Of a DNA stretch of 64,000 nucleotides, positions 41,352 through 49,878 are shown one piece after another. Source of the DNA: CAZRCZ01 sp964598765 (GTDB taxonomy: Bacteria; Sumerlaeota; Sumerlaeia; MVZB01; JAJFLK01); contig CAZRCZ010000004.1 in NCBI GenBank assembly GCA_964598765.1, forward strand, positions 184,164-248,163, in the 5' to 3' direction. The first letter of the stretch is position 1. Every line of letters begins with the position of its first letter. The notes beneath the pieces were generated by a model. That model worked only from the letters and a program-made list of their open reading frames with translations, was not told where the DNA came from and did not search any database. The translations under genes were made by a program, and so were the position numbers.

Positions 41352-41885
41352 GTGGCCCCGCAAACCGTCCCCATTGAAAAGCGTTATCGCGTGAGTCTCT
41401 TGCTTGAGGCCTACGGAGAATTGCTCACCGAAAAACAAAGGACGTTTTTGCGGCGATATTACGACGGAGATTTTTCGCTCGGCGAAATCGCCGGGGAATT
41501 CAACGTGACACGGCAGGCGATCTTCGACGCGATGAAACACGGAGAAGCGTCGCTGGAAAATTACGAGCGGGTTTTGCGATTGGTCGAATTCAAGCGCAAG
41601 AAAAAGGACAACGGTTCGGCGACGCATTCGGATTCGGAAATCTCGGAACGGTTGGAATCGCTCGGGAATCGTCTTCGCGAACTCGCCCTATCCGCGCAAA
41701 AGAACGAACGAGGCGACAGCGAACAAATGGTCCGTGAATTGGTATCCGTTGCGGAAGAGATGGATGCGTTGGCCGAAGGTTCCATCCTGCCTCGCGTTTC
41801 TCCTTTGGCACCCGACGTTTTTCCAACGCGCGCGCGAGCCACAACTCCGACCGTCCGTTTGGGCGAATCGCCGGAGGTTGATTAA
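41352..41885 (+). CDS. ylxM: YlxM-family HTH protein, SRP-associated
   Basis: 177 residues; the first 75 are the YlxM/UPF0122 helix-turn-helix: RYRVSLLLEAYGELLTEKQRTFLRRYY, then DFSLGEIAGEFNVTRQAIFDAMKHGE. YlxM is encoded just before ffh in Firmicutes and is thought to modulate SRP; the same gene order here, 5 bp ahead of ffh, supports the name. B. subtilis YlxM has about 110 residues; this one has an extra charged C-terminal tail (RKKKDNGSATHSDSEI and a predicted coiled-coil ISERLESLGNRLRELALS). The start is GTG at 41352, the only start codon ahead of the domain, with AAGGA 12 bp upstream. Confidence 0.85.
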   Translation: MAPQTVPIEKRYRVSLLLEAYGELLTEKQRTFLRRYYDGDFSLGEIAGEFNVTRQAIFDAMKHGEASLENYERVLRLVEFKRKKKDNGSATHSDSEISERLESLGNRLRELALSAQKNERGDSEQMVRELVSVAEEMDALAEGSILPRVSPLAPDVFPTRARATTPTVRLGESPEVD

Positions 41886-41890
41886 CCCCG

Positions 41891-43336
41891 ATGTTCCAAA
41901 CGCTGACCGACAAATTCGAGGGCGTATTCAAGCGGCTACGGGGCGAGGCGCGCCTGACCGAGGACAATATCCGCGACGCTTTGCGCGAGGTCCGCGTCGC
42001 GCTTCTGGACGCCGATGTCAACTTCAAGGTCGTTAGGGATTTCACCAAGGCCGTCACCGATAAGGCCGTCGGAACCGAGACGCTGAAATCGGTCCGACCC
42101 GCCCAGCAGATCGTCAAAATCGTCTATGACGAATTGACTGAGATGCTCGGAGGCGTGACCGCCGAGTTCGCCCTGCAACGCGGCAAAACCGACGTAATTC
42201 TGCTTTTGGGTTTGCAGGGATCGGGCAAGACGACGTTCGCCGGGAAGCTGGCGCGATTTTGCGCGAAGTCGGGATTCAAGCCGATGCTGATCGCCTGCGA
42301 CGTTTATCGCCCGGCGGCCATCGAGCAACTTCACGTTGTCGGGCGTGGCGTCGGCGTTCCGGTTTTCGACATGGGGACGGAAACACCCGTCGCCGAAATC
42401 GCGGCCAAGGGATTGGAAGCGGCGAAGGAAAAAGGATGCGACCTCGTCATCATTGACACCGCCGGACGGCTTCACATTGACGAAGTGAAGATGGACGAAT
42501 TGGTTGGATTGAAAAATTTTTGCAAGCCCGATTACACGTTTCTGGTCGCCGACGCGATGACGGGACAGGACGCGGTTCATTCCGCCTCGGCGTTTCATCA
42601 GGGAGTCGGGATAGACGGCGTCTGCCTCACGAAAATTGACGGCGACGCGCGGGGCGGTGCGGCGCTTTCGATCCGGGCCGTGACGCAAAAACCGATCCAC
42701 TTTATCGGGACGGGCGAAAAATCGGACGACTTGGAGCCGTTTCATCCCGACCGGATCGCGTCGCGCATCCTCGGAATGGGGGACGTGATTTCGCTCGTCG
42801 AAAAGGCGCAGGAGACGATTGACGCCGACGAAGCGTTGGCGATGCAGAAGAAACTCCGCCGGGCGGAGTTCACGCTTCAGGATTTTATGGACCAGATGCG
42901 GAAAGTTAAAAAGATGGGTCCCCTTTCCAGCCTGATGAAAATGATTCCCGGCATGGGACAACTGACCAAGGAGATGGGAGAAATCGGCGACGACGATTTC
43001 AAGCCGATCGAGGCGATCATCAATTCCATGACGCCGGCGGAGCGCGAGCATCCCGAAATCCTTGACGGATCGCGCAAGAAGCGGATCGCGCGCGGAAGCG
43101 GATCGCATCCCGCGGACATCAATTCCCTGCTTCAAGAATTCGATCAAATGAAAACGATGATGAGCCGGATGATGCAGATGGGTGGGGGAGGATTGGGCGG
43201 TTTGTTCGGCGGAGGAGGGGGCGGTCCGCGCCCTGCAATGGCCGGGAGACACGGCGGCGATTCGTTCAGTCCCAAAAACAAACCGAAGCATCGGAGGATC
43301 AGGAAGACGAAATCGAAGAAGGGAAAACGAAGATGA
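41891..43336 (+). CDS. ffh: Signal recognition particle GTPase Ffh
   Basis: Binds signal peptides on nascent membrane proteins and delivers ribosomes to FtsY. 481 residues. The N domain spans about 1-95, and the G domain has the P-loop GLQGSGKTTFAGKLA, DVYRPAAIEQL, IDTAGRLHIDE (G3), TKIDGDARGGAALS (G4) and GTGEKSDDLEPF (G5). The M domain (about 330-440) has QDFMDQMRKVKKMGPLSSL and GSGSHPADINSLLQEFDQMKTMM, which bind SRP RNA and signals. The C-terminus is Met-rich then glycine-rich (MMQMGGGGLGGLFGGGGGG) and ends very basic. The 4.5S/SRP RNA gene was not seen in the window. Confidence 0.97.
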   Translation: MFQTLTDKFEGVFKRLRGEARLTEDNIRDALREVRVALLDADVNFKVVRDFTKAVTDKAVGTETLKSVRPAQQIVKIVYDELTEMLGGVTAEFALQRGKTDVILLLGLQGSGKTTFAGKLARFCAKSGFKPMLIACDVYRPAAIEQLHVVGRGVGVPVFDMGTETPVAEIAAKGLEAAKEKGCDLVIIDTAGRLHIDEVKMDELVGLKNFCKPDYTFLVADAMTGQDAVHSASAFHQGVGIDGVCLTKIDGDARGGAALSIRAVTQKPIHFIGTGEKSDDLEPFHPDRIASRILGMGDVISLVEKAQETIDADEALAMQKKLRRAEFTLQDFMDQMRKVKKMGPLSSLMKMIPGMGQLTKEMGEIGDDDFKPIEAIINSMTPAEREHPEILDGSRKKRIARGSGSHPADINSLLQEFDQMKTMMSRMMQMGGGGLGGLFGGGGGGPRPAMAGRHGGDSFSPKNKPKHRRIRKTKSKKGKRR

Positions 43337-43450
43337 ATTGCAGATTGTAGATTTTAGTTTGCGGACTGAAGAAAAGGACGAAGGATGAAGAGCGAAGGAC
43401 AAAAACAAATGGTCGGTTACTGATGTCTTGAAGCTGGATCGCCTCTTCGC

Positions 43451-43553
43451 AACCCCGATGGGGTTGAATGTGAATAGCCGGGGGCGGAGCGAGCAACGCG
43501 AGCGGAACCCCCGGACAAAGTTTTTCAAAACGGTTGAACCCTGAAGGGGTTCA
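43451..43553. repeat. Composite-like hairpin cluster between ffh and rpsP
   Basis: AACCCC-GAT-GGGGTT (43451-43465), CCGGGGG/CCCCCGG (43478-43514) with GAGCGAGCAACGCGAGC inside, and TGAACC/GGTTCA (43535-43553). Same three-hairpin layout as 36584 and 60117 but with different stem sequences, so it is a distant relative or a separate family. Confidence 0.6.
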
Positions 43554-43557
43554 ATGG

Positions 43558-43597
43558 ATTGAGATTAGGATTAAGATTAAGAGCAAGAGTAAGAAAC
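43558..43597 (+). repeat. Purine-rich hexamer tract in the rpsP leader
   Basis: GATTGA, GATTAG, GATTAA, GATTAA, GAGCAA, GAGTAA units, ending 7 bp before the rpsP Shine-Dalgarno sequence. Confidence 0.75.
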
Positions 43598-43603
43598 AAA
43601 GGA

Positions 43604-43614
43604 AAGGAGGTGAT
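43604..43614 (+). promoter_or_regulatory. Full-length Shine-Dalgarno sequence of rpsP
   Basis: AAGGAGGTGAT, complementary to the entire 3' end of 16S rRNA, with 5 bp before the ATG at 43620. Most genes in this window have much weaker sites. Confidence 0.85.
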
Positions 43615-43619
43615 GAGCA

Positions 43620-43922
43620 ATGTCGGTTAAATTACGGTTGGCCCGACGGGGGCGGAAGAACGCCGCCTATTTCCGGCTGGTCGCCGCCGACGAGCGGTTT
43701 AGCCGCGACGGGCGGTTCATCGAAAGCCTTGGCTTTTATCAGCCGCTTCGCAAGGAGGCCGAAAGCCAACTCAACATTGACGAGGCCAAGGCGCTGAAAT
43801 GGCTGAATCATGGGGCGGTTCCTTCGGATACCGTGCGGTCGCTCCTGCGACGCAAGGGAATCATGAAGAAATTCCATGACGCCAAGCTCGAAGCCCGAAA
43901 AAGCAAAGCCGCCGCCGGTTGA
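43620..43922 (+). CDS. rpsP: 30S ribosomal protein S16
   Basis: 100 residues. Starts MSVKLRLARRGRKNAAYFRLVAADERFSRDGRFIE, the highly conserved S16 opening, with SLGFYQPLRKEAE and the TVRSLLRRKGIMKKFHD C-terminal block. S16 is an early-assembly protein of the 30S subunit that binds 16S rRNA. Its tail is basic (KLEARKSKAAAG). It comes after ffh, with a 283-bp gap filled by hairpin and purine repeats, and precedes khpA by 132 bp. The start is fixed by a full Shine-Dalgarno sequence. Confidence 0.97.
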   Translation: MSVKLRLARRGRKNAAYFRLVAADERFSRDGRFIESLGFYQPLRKEAESQLNIDEAKALKWLNHGAVPSDTVRSLLRRKGIMKKFHDAKLEARKSKAAAG

Positions 43923-44054
43923 GGAACCAACGGGCGGTCGCGCGTGAACCAGAAGAGGACGTAAGCGAAAGCTGAAGTTCAAGATCAACCTGAAAATCCA
44001 TGGAAGAACCGTGGATTTTAATTACCAGTGTCAGCAGGAAAGGCGGGAAGAACC

Positions 44055-44390
44055 ATGACACCTGAAGAAGATGATGATGAAGAAGTGATGGATGAAGATG
44101 AAATGGAAGAAGAAGGGGAGGGAGAGGAAAATGAGGACGACCTTCCCAATGAGATCACGCTCAAGGAACTGATCCAATACATGGCCGAGGCTCTGGTGGA
44201 TTTCCCCGACCAAGTCGAGGTCACTTCCATCGAGAGCGAAAACAGCGTCATGCTCGAGCTGAAGGTCGCGCCGAAGGATGTCGGCAAGGTCATCGGCAAG
44301 GGGGGGCAGACGGCCAAGGCGATGCGCAAAATCCTGAGCGCCGCCGCGACCAAGCTCCGCAAAAAGTCGCTGTTGCAAATCATCGAGTGA
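44055..44390 (+). CDS. khpA: KH-domain RNA-binding protein KhpA with acidic N-terminus
   Basis: 111 residues. The C-terminal 75 are the KhpA type KH domain: TLKELIQYMAEALVDFPDQVEV then VAPKDVGKVIGKGGQTAKAMR, with the RNA-gripping GKGG at 81-84. KhpA binds small and structured RNAs, usually together with KhpB, and is encoded between rpsP and rimM in many bacteria, as here. Odd: residues 4-29 are almost entirely Asp and Glu (MTPEEDDDEE...), an extension the usual 75-80-residue protein lacks. ATG at 44055 has GGCGGGAAG just upstream; a GTG at 44028 would add nine residues. The stop overlaps the rimM GTG by 4 bp. Confidence 0.92.
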   Translation: MTPEEDDDEEVMDEDEMEEEGEGEENEDDLPNEITLKELIQYMAEALVDFPDQVEVTSIESENSVMLELKVAPKDVGKVIGKGGQTAKAMRKILSAAATKLRKKSLLQIIE

Positions 44391-44989
44391 GCGCCGGATC
44401 AACCCCATCTGAATCCGGCCCACTCGAATCCGGCCTGCCCGAATCCGGTTTGCCCAAACCGGAGGACCTCGTGGCGGTGGCCCGGCTACACCGGCCCCAC
44501 GGACTTCGAGGGGAAATTCGCGCCGAGCGGATCTCCCCCGAAGTTCTTGATTTCGCCGCGCTCGTGACCCAAAGAAAAGTTTGGTTGCGGGGAAAAGAGG
44601 GAAACTTCCGAGGCATCCGCGTTCTTTCCCTGCGGACCCACCAAAAAACCTTTCTGCTGACTCTTGAAGGGATCGAAGAGCGCACGGCCGCCGATGCCTT
44701 GCGCGGCGGAGAGCTTTGCATTTTGCGCGAAGACCTCCCCTCCCTCCCCGAAGGTTGGATTTGGGAAAAAGACTTAATTGGCTATGAAGTGGAGGATGCG
44801 ACGCGCGGTCCGATCGGCGCCGCCGCCGGACTCTATGCCATCTCCGACCGCCACGTTCTGCAAGTCGCTCGCGCCGACGGAACCGAGATTGACATCCCTT
44901 GGACCAAGGGCTTGATTCTCTCCGTCGAATCGAAAACCCGCAAAATCAACGTCGCCCTTCCGCTCGATTATCCGGGCTTGGAGGGATAA
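44387..44989 (+). CDS. rimM: 16S rRNA processing protein RimM
   Basis: Assists maturation of the 30S head and binds S19. 200 residues. The RimM domain begins about residue 28 (VAVARLHRPHGLRGEIRAE) and the PRC-barrel half has DLIGYEVEDATRGPIGAA and VLQVARADGTEIDIPW. The first 25 residues are a repetitive ESGPLESGLPESGLPKPE stretch encoded by a 15-bp tandem repeat (44410-44458), absent from usual RimM. The start is GTG at 44387, overlapping the khpA stop as GTGA. In most bacteria trmD and rplS follow; here the next gene is an unrelated membrane protein and the gap (44990-45296) holds only repeats. Confidence 0.93.
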   Translation: MSAGSTPSESGPLESGLPESGLPKPEDLVAVARLHRPHGLRGEIRAERISPEVLDFAALVTQRKVWLRGKEGNFRGIRVLSLRTHQKTFLLTLEGIEERTAADALRGGELCILREDLPSLPEGWIWEKDLIGYEVEDATRGPIGAAAGLYAISDRHVLQVARADGTEIDIPWTKGLILSVESKTRKINVALPLDYPGLEG

Positions 44990-45007
44990 CACCGGGGATT
45001 GAGGAGG

Positions 45008-45170
45008 AAGAAACGCGAGGACGCCACGGCGCAGAGTCGCAACGAGGCTTCGGAAATTTCATCCTGCCAATCTTGTTCATCCTGTCAAAAAAAAATTGTG
45101 GCGCAGGCGTCTCGCCTGTGATTGCGGAATTGGCAGGCAAGGTGCCTGCCCTACTTTTCCCGAAGGACAA
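45008..45170. repeat. Hairpin and degenerate-repeat cluster after rimM
   Basis: It contains a GACGCCACGGCGCAGAGTCGC run, ATCCTGCCAATCTTGTTCATC (relative of the araB inverted repeat), CAGGCG-TCT-CGCCTG at about 45106-45119 and GGCAGGCA-AGG-TGCCTGCC at about 45134-45152. It separates rimM from a membrane protein gene. Confidence 0.6.
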
Positions 45171-45296
45171 AATACAAAAGTTCTCTCTTGCGTCTCCGTG
45201 CTTTGAAGTCCTTGAATTTTTCCGAAGACATGCTCCCTCATAATAGCTAGGCTTCTTTCAAGCGGAGTACCGATTCAGTTGCACATCTTGTCGAAA

Positions 45297-47252
45297 ATGC
45301 CTGAGAAAGCAATGGGTCCGCGGTCGAAATCTTCGGTTAACGTTGGAAGCCTGACTCGCTCGCCAAGGCTTCAAATCTTGCCCATTCTTGTCTATTTCCT
45401 GCTTTGCCCCATTTCGCTCAGAGCGGAAGACGGTCCCTATGCGATTGATGATTTTGCGTCGGTCATGGATGTCGCGCGCGATGGAGGCGTGGCCGTCAAG
45501 GAGACGATCCGAGTAACTTTTTTGGCGGCGCGGCGCGGAATCTTTCGTTTCATCCCGGTTGATTACGAGTTCGGTTGGCGAGCCAACCGACACTTGGCTC
45601 TCAAGGTCGAAAAGGTCGAGGACAATCGGGGACACGCTCAAACAACGAGGGTCGCCTATGAGAATGGCAACGTGGTAATACGAATCGGAGACGAAAACAT
45701 TTTTCTTCCGGCCGGGACAAAAAGAACCTACGTCATAACATACAAGACATGGGGGACGTTGAACTGGTTTGATAGAACAAGCGATTGGGATCCCTACGCC
45801 GAGTTGTATTGGAATCTCACCGGAGATCGTTGGGACGTTCCCATTCAACAGTCTTCCTTCAGGGTGAATTATCCTAAGGCCCAAGGAGGTGAGCGGATTC
45901 GAATGTCAATTTATGCAGGCCGACATGGATCCCGTCTTTCCGACAATGTTGTGGGTCCGGCAAAAGACGTCGCCGGCGTCACGAGCGGAATGACCCTTTC
46001 GCTCACCGATGACTCCGCCTTCGGCGAAAGGAGAAAACCCTTGGAGCCGGGTGAGGGTGCGACGCTTGTGCTCAATCTGCCTGCCGATCTGATACCCAAG
46101 CCATCGCTGATCGGAAGTGTCAATTTTCACCGCTATGTTCTGCCTAATTTGGGTATTTTTACTCCTCTCATGATAGTCATTGGTCTCTATATTCTCTGGT
46201 GGATCTACGGGCGCGATCCGCGAACGGGTCCTGTGGCAGTCCGCTACGAGCCGCCGGATAATCTCTCGGGACCGGAGGCTGGCGCCTTCATTGACGAGCG
46301 GATTGACCAGCGCGACATTGCGGCGGGCATCATTTCGCTTGTCGTCAAGGGTTACCTTAACATCAAGCCGGCTCCCGATAGGGGACCTTCTGCATGGCTA
46401 CAGGAAATAACGCTTGAAGTTCCGGAGCCGGGGCAGATCAACAAGATGGGATCGAAGGAAGATTTCAATGAATTGAATTCCTTTGAAGCCCTACTTCTCG
46501 GACTTATTAAGAAGGGGGGCAAAAAGATCACGGAGACCGAAATTCAAGACCACGTCGCTCCTCGGATCGAAGATCTGCAAAGGTCACTTTACCAATGTCT
46601 GATTACGAGGGGCTATTATCGAAAAACTCCCGAAGCCGTTCGCTTCGCATGGTTTTTGGGAGGAATCGCGGCCTCGGCGCTTTTGGCGTTTCTTTGTTTT
46701 CTGAACGATCCCGTGAGAAATCCATGGCCTCCATTGGTCGGAGGAATCCTAGGTATCATACCTGCATGGCTGTTCTCCCGTTGGATGCCTCGAAGAACAC
46801 GTCGTGGAGCAAGAGCCTACAATGAGATATTAGGATTCCAAGAATTCATTCGCCGGGCGCGGGGAAAGGATTTGGATTGGAAAGCCCAGAAACGTCCCGA
46901 TCAAGCTCTGTTCGACCGCTACCTTCCGCACGCTGTTGCCTTTGGTCTGACACGGCAATGGTCTGACGCCTTCAATGACGCTCTGGCGGAACCCCCGACT
47001 TGGTATCTCGCGCCGCATGGTAACGCGCCGTTCAGTTGGAGCGGATTCGGGCGGAGCGTCAATGATTTCGGCTATTCCTTGGGGTTGGCCGCCATAACTC
47101 CGTTTTCTCGCGGAGCAGATTCACCATCCTCGTTTTCCTCCGCAAGGTCAGGATGGGGAAGCCACTCCGGAGGAGGATTTTCAGGGGGAGGGTTCGGCGG
47201 CGGTGGATTTTCGGGTGGGGGATCTGGCGGTGGTGGCGGCGGAAGTTGGTAG
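45297..47252 (+). CDS. DUF2207 membrane protein (YciQ-like) with Gly-rich tail
   Basis: 651 residues. A signal segment (LQILPILVYFLLCPISLRA) is followed by the DUF2207 extracytoplasmic domain (YAIDDFASVMDVARDGGVAVKETIRVTF ... RRGIFRFIPVDY), a membrane helix around 275-297, a cytoplasmic domain, two more helices near 445-485, and a second cytoplasmic part with YNEILGFQEFIRRA. The C-terminus is a long Gly/Ser run (SGGGFSGGGFGGGGFSGGGS) ending in W, as is usual for this family. The start is uncertain: ATG at 45297 or 45312 is more credible than the TTG at 45279. No function is known for the family. Base composition is somewhat lower in G+C than the ribosomal genes before it. Confidence 0.85.
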   Translation: MPEKAMGPRSKSSVNVGSLTRSPRLQILPILVYFLLCPISLRAEDGPYAIDDFASVMDVARDGGVAVKETIRVTFLAARRGIFRFIPVDYEFGWRANRHLALKVEKVEDNRGHAQTTRVAYENGNVVIRIGDENIFLPAGTKRTYVITYKTWGTLNWFDRTSDWDPYAELYWNLTGDRWDVPIQQSSFRVNYPKAQGGERIRMSIYAGRHGSRLSDNVVGPAKDVAGVTSGMTLSLTDDSAFGERRKPLEPGEGATLVLNLPADLIPKPSLIGSVNFHRYVLPNLGIFTPLMIVIGLYILWWIYGRDPRTGPVAVRYEPPDNLSGPEAGAFIDERIDQRDIAAGIISLVVKGYLNIKPAPDRGPSAWLQEITLEVPEPGQINKMGSKEDFNELNSFEALLLGLIKKGGKKITETEIQDHVAPRIEDLQRSLYQCLITRGYYRKTPEAVRFAWFLGGIAASALLAFLCFLNDPVRNPWPPLVGGILGIIPAWLFSRWMPRRTRRGARAYNEILGFQEFIRRARGKDLDWKAQKRPDQALFDRYLPHAVAFGLTRQWSDAFNDALAEPPTWYLAPHGNAPFSWSGFGRSVNDFGYSLGLAAITPFSRGADSPSSFSSARSGWGSHSGGGFSGGGFGGGGFSGGGSGGGGGGSW

Positions 47253-47357
47253 AGGGTGGAAATGGGGCGGGACAACTCGGGTCTTCTACCCCATTTTCAA
47301 TTCCGAAAAACGAGATTCGCGCAGAACAAAAGTGCGCCGTTTTTTCTCAGGTCATCC

Positions 47358-47390
47358 TCTCTCCGCGATCTCCGCGCCTCCGCGTCAGGA
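47358..47390 (+). repeat. Degenerate CTCCGCG-type tandem motif
   Basis: CTCTCCGCGATCTCCGCGCC followed by TCCGCGTCAGG. Near-identical runs are at 32841 and 28747. Confidence 0.65.
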
Positions 47391-47476
47391 TTTCCCTCAC
47401 CGACATTCCATGAATCGGAAAGATCGCCGCTCGGAGAGCGCCGCCCACGTTGAAATCGAAAGCTCGGAACGGGTTT

Positions 47477-48370
47477 CTACCGAGGATTCCCCGCTCCCAA
47501 TTTTCGGAGCATTCCCATCGCCTTGGTCCAAGGGTTTTGTTGTAGCCTGTCGCGCTCGTCTTCGAGGCGTTGTTGGCGGGCGAGGTCGGTCCGCAGAACC
47601 TCCTCGAAGCCGGGCCAGTTGAGCGGTTTCTCCCCCGTGAATTGTTCCCATGCGTTGCAGGCGGCCATTTCGGCGCGGGTGTATTCCTCCAACGCGGCCT
47701 GCTGGTAGCTGATGTTGGCGTGGAGTTGCGCGCGGTCGTAATCGTCGAAAATCCGAATGATCTTGCGATTCATGATGAACCCCTTGACGACCGCGCCGAG
47801 AAGGATTAAGGCAATCGCCGCCGTCAGCGAGGCGTAATTCGGATTGGCGGAATCGGCGATGCTCAGGCTCGGCGCGATGGCGCGCACGAGCGCGAAGCCG
47901 AATCCCCCCAAGAGCAGGGCGCGAAGACAACTCCGCAAGAAACCCTCCTGCCGCGTGACCTGCGTGATTTCGGCGACCTGCATTTCTTTTTTCTGCACGG
48001 CCGTCTGGAGATTTTTTTCGTAAATTTGCTTCCGCCGATAAATCCCGCGCGAAAGCGAAACGACGATCTGCTGGAGCGCGGTCATGAATTGCCACTCCTT
48101 TGTGCCCGCCTCGGCGTGATCGCACGTCCATTGAAATGCCTCGACCACCTTTGAGGCGAGTTTGTTGATCTCGGCCTCGGGGCAATTCCTTTGCTCACCC
48201 AGAAGCGCGACGACATAAAAGCAATAAGCGGTGTCCAGCACCCGGTCGGGCGTGAACATGCGGGGCGACAGGCTTTTCCCGCGCCGGATGGTTTCCAATT
48301 GAGCGACGGCTTCCTCCGTCGCTCTGGCTCCGTTATTTCGAGTTGTTCGCCTCGGTTTTGCCGGGTTCAT
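47477..48370 (-). CDS. Two-helix membrane protein, function unknown
   Basis: About 297 residues if ATG at 48370 is used. A soluble helical N-terminal half (RVLDTAYCFYVVALLGEQ, AFQWTCDHAEAG) leads to a coiled-coil stretch (RRKQIYEKNLQTAVQKKEMQVAEI), two membrane helices (about 175-195 and 210-230: LRALLLGGFGFALVRAI, LTAAIALILLGAVVKGFIM) and a second helical soluble part ending in a short basic tail. This helical-hairpin-in-membrane layout with long coiled coils resembles membrane-sensor or SLATT-like domains, but no family was recognised. The start overlaps the PqaA-like gene's 3' end by 38 bp, so translation coupling is likely; a later non-ATG start cannot be excluded. Confidence 0.6.
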   Translation of the reverse strand: MNPAKPRRTTRNNGARATEEAVAQLETIRRGKSLSPRMFTPDRVLDTAYCFYVVALLGEQRNCPEAEINKLASKVVEAFQWTCDHAEAGTKEWQFMTALQQIVVSLSRGIYRRKQIYEKNLQTAVQKKEMQVAEITQVTRQEGFLRSCLRALLLGGFGFALVRAIAPSLSIADSANPNYASLTAAIALILLGAVVKGFIMNRKIIRIFDDYDRAQLHANISYQQAALEEYTRAEMAACNAWEQFTGEKPLNWPGFEEVLRTDLARQQRLEDERDRLQQNPWTKAMGMLRKLGAGNPR

Positions 48371-49769
48371 ATTTTCCGGGCTCGTATTTATAGAGCGTCT
48401 TGTCCGGGATGACGCTGACCTCGGTCGTGAACTTGAACGGATATTTTCCGCCGCTGTCATAGACCAATTCCACAAAAAACGCCGTCCAGCCCGTCGGCGG
48501 AAGCGAAACCTTCGCGGTGTAAACTCCGTTTCCATCGTCCTTGACCGGCGAGCTTTGATAGGCTTTGCCGATCACGTCCAAGCGAAAATCGCGCTTGTTC
48601 GGATTGGTCGCCTGCCACAAATTTACTTCCTTCGGTTTGTCCGTCGTCCGCACGACGAGCGATCCGTCGGCTTCCTTCGTCCATGAAAATTTCGGAAGCG
48701 GCTTGCGGTTGATGATCGCGGTATAAAAAGCCTCGAGGCTTTCCGGCGCGTCGGAGCCGTTCAAGCCGTGCTTGGTGTTGGGCACGTAGCGCAGATATTT
48801 GACTCCTTTGAGATCGCCGAAATAGAACTGCGAGGAATCGGGGAGAAAAAATTCGTCTCCCGAGGCGTTCATGATCAATTTGGGCATCGTCAGCCGGTCG
48901 CGGTAACTGTAGGGGTCTTCGACCTTCATGAGCGCGGTGTGTTCGGGCGTGCCGGTGCGCTCCGGAATGTGATGATGAACGTAATCGCCGACCGCCGGCG
49001 CCCAGAAACCGTAAGCCGCGTAATGATGCTTCATGGATTCCCCGACGTTCAGCACGTCAATCACGATGGGGATGATCGCCTCGACGCGGCGATCCACCGC
49101 GCCGGTCAGCCACGTCGTCCACCCGCGCTTCGAGCCGCCGGTGACGACGAATTTGTTGATCTTCACGTTCCCGCCGTCGGGACTTTTCATCAACGCTTGA
49201 ACCGTGTCCATCGCGCGGACGGCGCTCTTGACCATCGGCATCCGCAGGGTCCACGTCGGATCGCCCGTCGTCATCACCTTGTCCCACGTGTAGCCGATGG
49301 AATCGTCCTCGGACCGCTGTTTGCCGTCGTTGCGGTATACGAGCGGCTGATTGGGAACCATTTTCAATTCGGAGACGACCGAGTTTGTTTCGGTCGCCAG
49401 CTTGACCAGCCTTCCGTCGGCGCGGGTCGGAGCCTTGTCGTTGTTGCTTCCTCCGCCGATGATGAGCAACGACTGATCGAACGCAACGTGATCCGGTTTG
49501 ACGATGTTCAGCCAGTGTTGCCAGAGGGTCCGGTCCACGTCGGCGGTCGTGCGCCACGTTTGCGATTTCAAATCAACGACGTATTCCGTGTAGCCTTCCC
49601 CCTTGATGGTGTTGACGACCTGCCACGAGTAAGAGGGATCGGGTTTCTCGATGTATTGATCGAGCGCGGTTTTCTCCTGAAAAAATTTCCCCTGCGAACA
49701 CGCCGTCGCCAGCGCGGCAAAGGTCAGAAGAAGGACTTTGCCCGCGATTTGTCGGTTTCCTTTTTTCAT
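48333..49769 (-). CDS. PhoPQ-activated pathogenicity-related (PqaA-like) lipoprotein
   Basis: 478 residues of the PhoPQ-regulated protein PqaA family, an alpha/beta-hydrolase-like domain. ATG at 49769 starts a lipoprotein signal (GKVLLLTFAALATAC, Cys near 24); an ATG nine codons upstream is also possible. Recognisable family pieces are ALDQYIEKPDPSYSW, INKFVVTGGSKRGWTTWLTGAVDRRV with the G-x-S-K-R-G nucleophile elbow (Ser in GGSKRG), and KLIMNASGDEFFLPDSS. In Salmonella PqaA is linked to resistance to antimicrobial peptides; here no PhoPQ is seen. It follows pckG by 109 bp, and its 3' end overlaps the next membrane protein gene. Confidence 0.88.
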   Translation of the reverse strand: MKKGNRQIAGKVLLLTFAALATACSQGKFFQEKTALDQYIEKPDPSYSWQVVNTIKGEGYTEYVVDLKSQTWRTTADVDRTLWQHWLNIVKPDHVAFDQSLLIIGGGSNNDKAPTRADGRLVKLATETNSVVSELKMVPNQPLVYRNDGKQRSEDDSIGYTWDKVMTTGDPTWTLRMPMVKSAVRAMDTVQALMKSPDGGNVKINKFVVTGGSKRGWTTWLTGAVDRRVEAIIPIVIDVLNVGESMKHHYAAYGFWAPAVGDYVHHHIPERTGTPEHTALMKVEDPYSYRDRLTMPKLIMNASGDEFFLPDSSQFYFGDLKGVKYLRYVPNTKHGLNGSDAPESLEAFYTAIINRKPLPKFSWTKEADGSLVVRTTDKPKEVNLWQATNPNKRDFRLDVIGKAYQSSPVKDDGNGVYTAKVSLPPTGWTAFFVELVYDSGGKYPFKFTTEVSVIPDKTLYKYEPGKYEPGKTEANNSK

Positions 49770-49878
49770 TCCTATTTTTCTCCCGTCTCCATTCATGGTT
49801 TCCTAGAAAGTGGAAAATTTTTCATGTTTCATTCCGTCTTGATGCGACTTTGGGTTTTGACGCCCCGTATCCGAGCAT

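Noticed and set aside
41936..43528. 530-codon minus-strand frame opposite ffh
   Set aside because: Ffh motifs and operon context fix the plus strand; the antisense product looks random.
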